Shown here: one piece after another, positions 1 through 5,850 of the stretch
Layout of the letters: every line of letters begins with the position of its first letter
Position numbering within the stretch: position 1 is the first letter of the stretch
Source: Burkholderiaceae bacterium
Lineage (GTDB): Bacteria > Pseudomonadota > Gammaproteobacteria > Burkholderiales > Burkholderiaceae_C
DNA length: 34,305 nucleotides
Assembly: GCA_024235855.1 (NCBI GenBank)
Contig: JACKLN010000017.1
Location: forward strand, 1 to 34,305
Direction: 5' to 3'
Notes under the pieces: model-generated
What the model was told of the DNA's origin: nothing
Seen by the model: the letters and a program-made list of their open reading frames with translations, nothing else
Databases searched by the model: none
Program-made: the position numbers and the translations under genes

Positions 1-40
1 GGTCGTGCAGGATTCGAACCTGCGACCAACGGATTAAAAG
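1..40. repeat. Left attachment repeat (attL), tRNA-Lys 3' fragment
   Basis: Identical over 40 bp to 4942-4981. It corresponds to tRNA residues 32 to 71 (anticodon loop to acceptor stem) but lacks the 5' half, so it is not a working tRNA. Similarity ends at 41, which diverges from 4982. The window begins inside the repeat, so its outer boundary is not visible. Confidence 0.93.
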
Positions 41-369
41 AAGGTTTCCGTACCTAGTTTGATGGTGACCATCGGACGCACGCCTAGGTGGAATGGGAGC
101 CAAAAAGCATCCCGCGTAGCTGCATGTAGCTACAGGCGGCTACGTTCTGGCTACGTAGCTGGCCTTCGAGCGAACGCCAGTGTCATGACATTCCGGGCCT
201 GCAACGGCCTCCAAAACGCTGTCGAAGCATTCAACGACTGCTTGCGCCCCAACAGGGACATCCAATACCTCGAAATCGGCGCCCTGAAGCCGTTGATCAG
301 ATCATGGCGAGACACCCAGAGGTAGTCCTTCGACTCACTCGTCAAACCAGGCCGGCCCTGCTACTACGG
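41..369. other. Left-end non-coding region of the element
   Basis: About 330 bp between the att repeat and the end of the effector gene. It holds the putative integrase arm motifs (115-160). A short + strand frame ending at 325 has a plausible-looking C-terminal half (roughly 181-325), but its only usable start is a TTG at 59 without a ribosome binding site, and the frame runs through the arm motifs. A - strand frame at 151-345 is equally unsupported. No clear terminator with a T-run was seen downstream of the effector. Confidence 0.5.
115..160. promoter_or_regulatory. Putative integrase arm-type sites, left end
   Basis: AGCTACA at 128-134, GGCTACG at 138-144 and GGCTACG at 149-155 form a 10-11 bp spaced array, with inverted copies CGTAGCT at 115-121 and 154-160. 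The same heptamer pair with 11-bp spacing occurs at the other end (4870-4887). In the excised circle the two arrays would flank the 40-bp core in the same orientation, as expected of attP arm sites. No binding is demonstrated. Confidence 0.5.
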
Positions 370-1134
370 TCAGATCTTCAAGGTTGCCTTAACCTTGTCC
401 CACTCCATCGATACGGCGGGATTCAGGTCGTCAAAGATTGACGACGACAGCGTGATGCCTGCATTCGCCTTGGCCGTCTCGTACATGGATAAAGCATCCA
501 GAGCCTGAGCGTTGAACTGCGCGACCGAGGGCTTGGTCTGAAACAGTCGAAAAACGTCATCGAACGTCTTCTCGAACCGAATACGGAGCCACTCCAAACG
601 AAACAACTTGGACAGGATCTGCTCGCTGAAAATCGCTTGCGAGGCAGCGACGATCCAGCCAAGGTCCGTGCGACGGTTGTGTAGAAGCACGAGCCAGATC
701 AGAATGTAGGCGGCCACCTTGATACGCTCGCGGCGAGCCATTCGAAGCGCAATTTCCTTGCTGAACAAACTGTTCTCCAGCACCTGCGCAGCCATCCGCT
801 TGATCGGATCCTTGAAGTCGTTGTTGTAGTACCCATCGGTCTGCTGGTGAATCAGGCTGACATTGCACGCGCTGCTGAAGAAGTCTTGGCGGCGCTTGTC
901 CTCGGCCCGCGGCGTCAAATACAGACGGAGCACCATACCGAGCGCGAACATCGCGACGACAGAAATGCTGAACAGGAGTAGCACAACGCCGTAAGCATCG
1001 GGGTGAGACTTCTGCTCCACGAGCAGCGTGCAGAATGAAAGCAACGCGCTCAGGTAGAACAGGCAGTCGGCCGCCTTCTCCGCCTTCTGTACGGCGTCGA
1101 AGTAGTTTGTGCGGATCGGGTCGGAACGAGACAT
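370..1134 (-). CDS. Four-TM membrane effector of CBASS (S-4TM-like)
   Basis: The product is a 254-residue membrane protein, probably the effector that damages the inner membrane when the neighbouring CD-NTase makes its nucleotide signal. Hydrophobic segments lie at about residues 23-41, 48-74, 138-152 and 157-172. A charged cytosolic-looking region (75-137) holds a YYNND motif at 102-106 and a LENSLFSKE stretch, which recall SMODS-associated 4TM (S-4TM) proteins; a C-terminal helical tail follows. The ATG at 1134 lies 4 nt after the CD-NTase stop, so the two are probably co-translated. An in-frame TTG at 1167 would overlap the upstream gene and is less likely. The family assignment rests on topology, recalled motifs and gene partner, not on a search. 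A different multi-TM CBASS effector family remains possible. Confidence 0.72.
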   Translation of the reverse strand: MSRSDPIRTNYFDAVQKAEKAADCLFYLSALLSFCTLLVEQKSHPDAYGVVLLLFSISVVAMFALGMVLRLYLTPRAEDKRRQDFFSSACNVSLIHQQTDGYYNNDFKDPIKRMAAQVLENSLFSKEIALRMARRERIKVAAYILIWLVLLHNRRTDLGWIVAASQAIFSEQILSKLFRLEWLRIRFEKTFDDVFRLFQTKPSVAQFNAQALDALSMYETAKANAGITLSSSIFDDLNPAVSMEWDKVKATLKI

Positions 1135-1138
1135 GCGG

Positions 1139-2002
1139 TCAGCCGTATGCAGGGAACCTGTCGCCAAAAATCTGCTTCCAGATCTCGATGGCGCCCTTGT
1201 GGTCGTCGTTCGTGTCGTAGGTCTTGTGCCATGCTGATCGACTCTTTTCGATAGCCGTATCGAACCTTTTGAGTGCCGCTTGGCGATCCGACCATGACAG
1301 ATAGCCGTCGACGAATCCGAGCTCGTGCCATAGGCTGCCCGCGAGTAGCGGTCGAGCCTTGTCGAAGAACTGAAGTACGCTCCAGGGCGTGTCGTTCAAG
1401 TTGGAGTCGAAGACCCTCAACGCAAGCACCTCAATGTGATAGCTCTGCAGGTAATCGCTGTGAATCCTGTTCCAGTGCTTGATCATCTTGATGATCCGCC
1501 TGAAGTTGTACCCACAGTCAGACGACTTCCTTTCGATGTCCGCGGCGTGCCTTTTCGGTCGAGAGGGGATCCAAGTGTCCGTATTAGAGTCGGGCACGCT
1601 GTAATGCGAGACGCTGCCATCGTCGTTCACTACGCGACTTACGGGAACGATGTCAACGTTTGGCCAGGTCTTGTAGTGAAGCGTCACCGCCTGCCCATTC
1701 TTCCGCGCGCCCGTTCTCCACTCGGCCAGCGCATCTCGTACTGACTGCAGGACTTGCGTTGGCGTCTTGCCGTCGATGTGCTTGCCGTAATGCAGCGCCA
1801 CTATCACGTCTAGATCGGCGTGATTCTCTAGGGCGGTGTACTTCGGAATCGAGCCCGAGCTGAATGCTTCGATGATCGAAAAGGTCTTGCCCAACGTATT
1901 GACGATGTCGTCCCGACGCTTATTGGCAGTCTCCCGATGATCGCCACCGAGGTTTATGTTCTCGTAGAACGCGTCGAACGAACCCTCGACGGTGTACGGC
2001 AT
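1139..2002 (-). CDS. CBASS CD-NTase (SMODS nucleotidyltransferase, cGAS/DncV-like)
   Basis: This is a 287-residue cytosolic nucleotidyltransferase predicted to make a cyclic di- or oligonucleotide on phage infection. The polymerase-beta-type active site is intact: G50-S51, then D63-x-D65 in DLDVIV, and a third acid at D117 in NVDIVPV. The C-terminal helical region (about 165-200) has the HWNR...YHIEVLAL pattern seen in SMODS enzymes. The ATG at 2002 is preceded by GAGGGG five bases upstream (2015-2008 on the - strand). The next gene downstream is a membrane effector 4 nt away. No Cap2/Cap3 or HORMA/TRIP13 gene is present, so this would be a type I, two-gene CBASS. Nucleotide product and clade cannot be told from the sequence. 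Confidence 0.87.
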   Translation of the reverse strand: MPYTVEGSFDAFYENINLGGDHRETANKRRDDIVNTLGKTFSIIEAFSSGSIPKYTALENHADLDVIVALHYGKHIDGKTPTQVLQSVRDALAEWRTGARKNGQAVTLHYKTWPNVDIVPVSRVVNDDGSVSHYSVPDSNTDTWIPSRPKRHAADIERKSSDCGYNFRRIIKMIKHWNRIHSDYLQSYHIEVLALRVFDSNLNDTPWSVLQFFDKARPLLAGSLWHELGFVDGYLSWSDRQAALKRFDTAIEKSRSAWHKTYDTNDDHKGAIEIWKQIFGDRFPAYG

Positions 2003-2152
2003 GTTGACCCCCCTCGATGAAACTGTAACAGGGATGCCTGAAGTCGCGGCTGGTGCCCCGTGCGAAGCGACCGCCGCTTTTCGCTATTGACGGTGCGCGC
2101 ACCGAAGGCGCGCCCAGTAGTGCCAGCGCCTGTCGAGCGGGACAGCCGCCGT

Positions 2153-2185
2153 CGGCCGGCTTCTGCTTCCGGCAGAAGCCGGCCG
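2153..2185. repeat. 14-bp perfect hairpin
   Basis: Arms CGGCCGGCTTCTGC (2153-2166) and its exact complement (2172-2185) surround a 5-nt loop. There is no T-run after it on either strand, so it is not a typical intrinsic terminator. It is the strongest hairpin in the cargo/rep intergenic region. Confidence 0.85.
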
Positions 2186-2214
2186 TACGAGTACGAACCT
2201 GTCCAAGCGGGGGC

Positions 2215-2234
2215 CTGGGGGCAGACGCCCCCAG
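2215..2234. repeat. 8-bp perfect hairpin
   Basis: Arms CTGGGGGC (2215-2222) and GCCCCCAG (2227-2234) surround the loop AGAC. It is part of the hairpin cluster upstream of rep. Confidence 0.75.
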
Positions 2235-2266
2235 AGAGCAGGTCGCGCAGCGGCCGCGGGAGCAGA

Positions 2267-2283
2267 GGCCGGGGTACCCGGCC
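2267..2283. repeat. 7-bp hairpin
   Basis: Arms GGCCGGG (2267-2273) and CCCGGCC (2277-2283) surround a 3-nt loop. Alone it would be unremarkable in GC-rich DNA; it counts as part of the cluster. Confidence 0.55.
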
Positions 2284-2397
2284 GGGCGTACATCACACCA
2301 GCCAGCGGCAGCGATGCTGGCACGCCGCCCTGCCCTTTCGCGGCGAATCGGCTGCATCGCCTGGACGTAGCCCGCGCCGTCGATGCGGCTGACCGCT

Positions 2398-2414
2398 GCC
2401 TCGCGCAGCGAGGC
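2398..2414. repeat. 7-bp hairpin
   Basis: Arms GCCTCGC (2398-2404) and GCGAGGC (2408-2414) surround the loop GCA. It is part of the hairpin cluster. Confidence 0.55.
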
Positions 2415-2570
2415 GCGGACGGACGCAGCGGCGTAAGCAGGGGTTGACGTCCGATGCAGGCATCGTGATACGCTGTCGTCTGGGACCGGCCAGTGTTGCG
2501 AGGCCCCCCACCGGCAAGGCTCAAGTGGGACCAGCTCCACCCACCCGGTACATCCTCGACGTCGCACTGA

Positions 2571-2588
2571 CCCGTCAACCTCGACGGG
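2571..2588. repeat. 6-bp hairpin just upstream of rep
   Basis: Arms CCCGTC (2571-2576) and GACGGG (2583-2588) lie about 50 bp before the rep ribosome binding site. This could affect rep translation or belong to the origin. It is short, so chance is possible. Confidence 0.4.
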
Positions 2589-2640
2589 CGCCAGGTGCCG
2601 ACGCCCAACCCTCAGTCCCCTGTCGCCCGTCGCTCATGCG

Positions 2641-2646
2641 AAGGAG
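2641..2646 (+). promoter_or_regulatory. Ribosome binding site that fixes the rep start
   Basis: AAGGAG lies five bases before the ATG at 2652. This favours 2652 over the upstream in-frame ATG at 2595, which has no comparable signal. Confidence 0.75.
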
Positions 2647-2651
2647 CAGAC

Positions 2652-3671
2652 ATGGTCGCGTGCGACCCATTCGGGGCGGGAGGTTCCCGCTCGAGGTCCG
2701 CCAGGTCGGCAGACGCTGAAGCGTCGTCGACGGTGGGCACAGCCCCCCGTTCAGTAATACGGGGGGAAAGTTCTCCCGGGCATCCGGCCACGGTTCACCC
2801 GTTCGCTGCGTTCACGGACTACCTCACCGTGACATTCCCGCACGTTGGTGGCGAGGAGGCGCTGAAGCCTTGGCTGGTGCAGCTGCGGTCGGTCATCGGC
2901 GACGCCTTGGGCGGCCTGGTCGACTGCAAGCGCGGCTTCCTCGGCTTTCGGCATTCCCTGGCATTCGATCACCACGGCGGCAAGGTCGCCTTCGGCGGTC
3001 AGGCAGGTCGGGCGTTGCTCTCCCTGCCTGGTGAGGCCTGCGCCACGGTGCCTGATTGGCCGGCGTTCGCCGCCTGGCTGCGCGACGAGCTCGGCGCGCG
3101 CATCACGCGCTGGGACGGCGCTGTCGATGTGTTCGACGGCCGGCCCGGCCTGGACGACGCGGTGGCCTGGTATCGGGCCGACGGCTTCACCACCGGTGGC
3201 AACCGGCCGTCCTGCCGCCAGGAAGGCAACTGGCTGACGCCCGACACGCGGGGCCGGACGCTCTACGTCGGTCGGCGCAAGAACGGGAAGCTGCTGCGCG
3301 TCTACGAGAAGGGCAAGCAGCTCGGCCAGGCCGACAGCCCCTGGGTGCGCTTCGAGCTCGAGCTGCACAACCGCGACCGGATCGTGCCGTTCGACGTGCT
3401 GCTCACTCCGGGCCCGTTCGTCGCCGGCGCCTATCCGTGCCTGCGCTGGATCAGCAGCGAGGCCTTCCGCGTGCGGACCTTGCAGGAGCAGCGGCGCATC
3501 TCCTACGAGTCCCTGGTGCACTGGGCGCAGCAGGCCTACGGCCCATTGGTCAACGTCATGGGCCAGGTCGAGGGCGACCCCTCGGCCGTGCTGGACAGGC
3601 TGCGTCGGCCTGGTGTGCCGAGTCGCCTGGACCTGCCCGAGGTGCCGGAGGGCGAGGGGTTGCGGCGGTGA
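2652..3671 (+). CDS. Replication initiation protein (Rep_trans / replication initiation factor family)
   Basis: This 339-residue protein matches the replication initiation factor family (Pfam Rep_trans type) of rolling-circle plasmids and filamentous phages (RstA-like). The core runs from about residue 51 to 265. Recognisable landmarks are ITRWDGAVDVFDG (151-163), the TLYVGRRKNGK strand (203-213), RVYEKGKQ (216-223) and WVRFELELHNRDR (231-243). Y205 and Y218 are candidate nicking tyrosines, but which one acts cannot be decided here. It would nick one strand at an origin and start rolling-circle replication of the excised circle. Residues 1-50 are Ser/Arg/Gly-rich, look unconserved, and their DNA contains the 2743-2766 hairpin. 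The next gene starts inside the rep stop codon (GTGA), suggesting coupled translation. Confidence 0.85.
   Translation: MVACDPFGAGGSRSRSARSADAEASSTVGTAPRSVIRGESSPGHPATVHPFAAFTDYLTVTFPHVGGEEALKPWLVQLRSVIGDALGGLVDCKRGFLGFRHSLAFDHHGGKVAFGGQAGRALLSLPGEACATVPDWPAFAAWLRDELGARITRWDGAVDVFDGRPGLDDAVAWYRADGFTTGGNRPSCRQEGNWLTPDTRGRTLYVGRRKNGKLLRVYEKGKQLGQADSPWVRFELELHNRDRIVPFDVLLTPGPFVAGAYPCLRWISSEAFRVRTLQEQRRISYESLVHWAQQAYGPLVNVMGQVEGDPSAVLDRLRRPGVPSRLDLPEVPEGEGLRR
2743..2766. repeat. Hairpin inside the 5' end of rep, candidate nick origin
   Basis: Arms CCCCCCGT (2743-2750) and ACGGGGGG (2759-2766) enclose the AT-rich 8-nt loop TCAGTAAT. A GC stem with an AT-rich loop near a rolling-circle initiator resembles double-strand origins, which commonly lie in or near rep genes. 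Assigning it as the origin is inference. Confidence 0.45.
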
Positions 3672-4045
3672 GCGCACGCACGCTCGACCTGGCCGAAGCG
3701 GCCCGGCTGCTGAAGGTGCACCCGCGCACGCTGCAACGCATGGCGCGCTGCGGCGTGGTGCCGGCGCACAAGCCTGGCCGCGCCTGGGTCTTCATCGAAC
3801 AGCTGCTGCTGGATTGGCTGACGGCACAATCGCTCGCGCGTGTGTCCGTGGTCGATCTTCAGGAGAACACTGAATGCCGATCTACAGACGCAAGGACTCG
3901 CCGTACTGGTGGGTCAAGTTACCGCCCATCCGGGGTGAATCGAAGCCTCTACAGCAGAGCACTGGGACTGCCAACCGACGAGAGGCGCAGGAGGTCCACG
4001 ACCGACTCGCGCACGACCGCTGGGAGCAATCCAGACTTGGTGTGA
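3668..4045 (+). CDS. Small helix-turn-helix protein, candidate excisionase/regulator
   Basis: This 125-codon frame starts with a GTG that overlaps the rep stop by 4 nt. Residues 6-52 form a MerR/excisionase-type HTH: LAEAARLLKVHPRTLQRMAR followed by a wing with PAHKPGRAW and a final helix. Such proteins between rep and int usually act as recombination directionality factors or repress the module. The C-terminal half (about residues 69-125) lies out of frame within the first 172 nt of the integrase gene and looks like low-complexity shadow sequence, so it may contribute little. No stop occurs between the HTH and the integrase start. An origin as an AlpA-like regulator is an alternative. Confidence 0.72.
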   Translation: MSARTLDLAEAARLLKVHPRTLQRMARCGVVPAHKPGRAWVFIEQLLLDWLTAQSLARVSVVDLQENTECRSTDARTRRTGGSSYRPSGVNRSLYSRALGLPTDERRRRSTTDSRTTAGSNPDLV

Positions 4046-4908
4046 GGCCTCGGCACGACTGGCAGGAGGCGGCCGAACGGTGGATCTTGGAAACGAAGCA
4101 CAAGGCCACTCACGGTGATGACATCGCAAAGCTTCGCTGGCTGCATCCTTACCTGGGAGACAAGCAACTCGACGAGATCGACCGGACGCTGATCGATCGC
4201 ATCAAGTTCGACCGCGAGAAGATCGCCGCCGCCGGCACGACGAACCGCTACCTCGCGTTGATCCGCGCCATCCTCCGGCGCGCCTGTCACGAGTGGGAGT
4301 GGATCGATCGGGTACCGAAGTTCAAGCTGTTCAAGGAAGCCGAGGGGCGCGTGCGCTCCCTCACGCCCGACGAGTTCAACCGGCTGCTGCGGGAACTGCC
4401 CGCGCACCTGGCGGACATGGCGGTCTTCAGCGTGGCCACCGGGCTGCGCCAGGGGAACGTCAAAGGGCTCGAGTGGAAGCAGGTCGATCTTGAGCGCAGC
4501 CACGCCTGGATACCAGGCAGCAAGCACAAGAACGGCAAGCCACATGCGGTGCCGCTGAACGAGATGGCCCTGGGCGTGCTGCGCAAGCAGCTGGGCAAGC
4601 ACCCCACGTGGGTGTTCACCTTCCAGGGGAAGCCGATCACGCAGGTCAACACCAAGGCGTGGACGGCGGCCCTCAGGCGCGCAGGGATCGAGGACTTCAG
4701 GTGGCACGACCTTCGGCACACCTTCGCGACCTGGCACCGCCAGGCCGGTACGCCGACCCACGAGCTTCAGCGGCTCGGGGGCTGGAAGACCGGGGCGATG
4801 GTGGAACGCTACGCGCACGTGGCCCCCGAGGCCTTGCAGGGGGCGGCGGCCCGACTCGATGCCTTGGCCAGCTACGCTATGGCTACGCACCAAGAGAAAG
4901 GGACCTAG
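3874..4908 (+). CDS. int: Tyrosine recombinase (phage-type integrase)
   Basis: The 344-residue integrase catalyses site-specific integration and excision at tRNA-Lys. The N-terminal part (1-60) resembles an arm-binding region, residues 60-150 a SAM-like core-binding domain, and 160-344 the catalytic domain. Active-site residues visible are R192 (ATGLRQGN), a Lys in SKHKNGK (about 216-222), H278 and R281 (HDLRH), W304 in the position often held by His (LGGWKTG), and the nucleophile Y313 (ERYAH). The ATG at 3874 follows AGGAG at 3861-3865. Its 3' end encodes the right arm motifs (4870-4887) and it stops 33 bp before the att core. It appears complete. Confidence 0.93.
   Translation: MPIYRRKDSPYWWVKLPPIRGESKPLQQSTGTANRREAQEVHDRLAHDRWEQSRLGVRPRHDWQEAAERWILETKHKATHGDDIAKLRWLHPYLGDKQLDEIDRTLIDRIKFDREKIAAAGTTNRYLALIRAILRRACHEWEWIDRVPKFKLFKEAEGRVRSLTPDEFNRLLRELPAHLADMAVFSVATGLRQGNVKGLEWKQVDLERSHAWIPGSKHKNGKPHAVPLNEMALGVLRKQLGKHPTWVFTFQGKPITQVNTKAWTAALRRAGIEDFRWHDLRHTFATWHRQAGTPTHELQRLGGWKTGAMVERYAHVAPEALQGAAARLDALASYAMATHQEKGT
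4870..4887. promoter_or_regulatory. Putative integrase arm-type sites, right end
   Basis: AGCTACG (4870-4876) and GGCTACG (4881-4887) are spaced 11 bp start to start, as in the left array. GGCCAGCTACG at 4866-4876 is the exact reverse complement of 154-164. The motifs lie within the last codons of the integrase gene. Confidence 0.5.
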
Positions 4909-4936
4909 CACTCGCGCGCTAAGTCCCTGTCAAATC

Positions 4937-5012
4937 TGGTGGGTCGTGCAGGATTCGAACCTGCGACCAACGGATTAAAAGTCCGCTGCTCTACCGACTG
5001 AGCTAACGACCC
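4937..5012 (-). tRNA. tRNA-Lys (anticodon TTT)
   Basis: A complete 76-nt cloverleaf with encoded CCA (4939-4937). The acceptor stem GGGTCGT pairs with ACGACCC. The D-loop region AGCTCAGTCGGTAGAGC and T-arm GGTTCGAATCC are standard. Anticodon TTT is at 4979-4977, with A at position 37. It is the integration target: residues from 32 onward (4981 down to 4942) are duplicated at 1-40, so the 3' part of the present gene came from the element and restores an intact tRNA. Confidence 0.97.
4942..4981. repeat. Right attachment repeat (attR) within tRNA-Lys
   Basis: A 40-bp exact match to 1-40. The shared block covers the anticodon loop, variable region, T-arm and acceptor side, which are common crossover zones for tyrosine integrases. 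Confidence 0.93.
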
Positions 5013-5037
5013 GTTTGCCGTGCAGCAAAGCCCGGCA

Positions 5038-5850
5038 TTATAGAGGCTTGCTCAGGACACCCTCGATCGCCGCGGCCGCGGCGGCCAGACCGAAGGCCGC
5101 GGTGACCATCACGCTGGAGCCGTATCCGTGGCAGTTGAGGCTGCCGTCCACGCCCGCGGCGCCGCCGTCGTCGGCGGGTGCCTCGGTGGCGCACACCGCC
5201 TCCGGCCGCTGCACCGCTTCGCGCGAGAACACGCAGGTCAGCCCGACGCGCCCCTGGCGCGGTGCGCCATGGTCGCGCCGCAGGCGCTGGCGCAGACTCG
5301 CCAGCAGCGGGTCGTGCGTGACCTCGGCCAGGTCGCCCACCTCCACGCGCTGCGGCTGACGCTTGCCGCCGGCCGCACCCACGCACACGGATGGCACGCC
5401 GGCGTCGCGCGCCCAGGCGGCGAGCGCGGCCTTGGCACGCACCTGGTCGCAGGCGTCCACCAAGGCATCCACCGGACGCGGCAGCAGCGCCGGCCAGTTG
5501 CCGGGCTCGACGAAGTCCTCGACCGTGTCGACGCGACAGCCAGGGTGGATGTCGGCGATGCGCTCGCGCAGCGCCAGCACCTTGGCCTGCCCCAGCGTGC
5601 GGCCCAGGGCCTGCACCTGGCGGTTGATGTTGGATTCGGCCACGTGGTCCAGGTCGATCAGCACCAGCCCGGCCACGCCACTGCGCGCCAGGGCCTCGGC
5701 CACCCAGGAACCGACGCCGCCCACGCCCACCACGGCCACGGTCGACGCGCGCAGGCGCGCATAGGCCACATCGCCATACAGGCGCCGCAGGCCACCGAAT
5801 CGGCGCTCGGTGTCGACCTCATCCGGTGTCACCAGCGCAGTGGGCGACAT
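5038..5850 (-). CDS. tcdA: tRNA threonylcarbamoyladenosine dehydratase TcdA
   Basis: This 270-residue E1/ThiF-like enzyme converts t6A37 of ANN-decoding tRNAs into cyclic ct6A using ATP. The adenylation-domain glycine loop GVGGVGSW is at 42-49, with LIDLDHV (64-70) and NINRQ (74-78) typical of ThiF/MoeB folds; the length fits the family (about 268 residues in E. coli). A C-terminal hydrophobic helix (about 245-262) is present. The ATG overlaps the stop of the upstream transporter gene by one base (TGATG), indicating coupling. The adjacent tRNA-Lys carries A37 and reads AAA codons, so it belongs to the expected substrate class. Confidence 0.9.
   Translation of the reverse strand: MSPTALVTPDEVDTERRFGGLRRLYGDVAYARLRASTVAVVGVGGVGSWVAEALARSGVAGLVLIDLDHVAESNINRQVQALGRTLGQAKVLALRERIADIHPGCRVDTVEDFVEPGNWPALLPRPVDALVDACDQVRAKAALAAWARDAGVPSVCVGAAGGKRQPQRVEVGDLAEVTHDPLLASLRQRLRRDHGAPRQGRVGLTCVFSREAVQRPEAVCATEAPADDGGAAGVDGSLNCHGYGSSVMVTAAFGLAAAAAAIEGVLSKPL

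Larger units (their letters stand above)
2003..2651. other. Hairpin-rich non-coding region between cargo and rep
   Basis: About 650 bp separate the divergent CD-NTase and rep genes. Open frames on both strands exist because the DNA is GC-rich, but none shows a recognisable domain or a good ribosome binding site. Instead there are at least five perfect inverted repeats with loops of 3-6 nt (2153-2185, 2215-2234, 2267-2283, 2398-2414, 2571-2588). The region must hold the promoters of both transcription units. Its structure and position next to a replication initiator suggest a replication origin, a single-strand origin or a packaging signal (inference). No clear sigma-70 promoter was found. Confidence 0.55.
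1..4981. mobile_element. tRNA-Lys-integrated Rep/HTH/Int element carrying a CBASS-like cargo
   Basis: A unit of about 4.94 kb is bounded by a 40-bp exact direct repeat of the 3' portion of tRNA-Lys (1-40 and 4942-4981). Inside are a replication initiator (2652-3671), a small HTH protein (3668-4045) and a tyrosine integrase (3874-4908) on the + strand, and a CD-NTase plus membrane effector (370-2002) on the - strand. The integrase sits next to the intact tRNA, the usual arrangement for tRNA-targeting elements. All genes appear full length, so the element may still excise. No structural phage gene, relaxase or conjugation gene is present, so any transfer would depend on a helper. Cargo and backbone differ in composition: a hand count gives 33 G+C of 60 at 781-840, against 44 of 60 in chromosomal 10021-10080. 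Filamentous-phage satellite, or plasmid-like integrative element, are both possible classifications. Confidence 0.88.

Noticed and set aside
1..40. Second tRNA-Lys gene
   Set aside because: Only the 3' part is present; the 5' half is missing, so this is an att duplication rather than a tRNA gene.
59..325. Possible 88-codon + strand gene at the left end of the element
   Set aside because: TTG start without a ribosome binding site, and overlap with putative integrase arm motifs. The later part looks slightly protein-like, but no family is recognised.
1135..1167. Longer membrane effector starting at TTG 1167
   Set aside because: It would overlap the CD-NTase by 29 nt; the ATG at 1134 lies 4 nt after the CD-NTase stop and is the simpler start.
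2153..2185. Intrinsic terminator for the CD-NTase or rep
   Set aside because: No T-run on either strand, and it lies upstream of both genes rather than after them.
2595..2651. N-terminal extension of Rep from the ATG at 2595
   Set aside because: The ATG at 2652 has a strong AAGGAG at the right distance, while 2595 has none.
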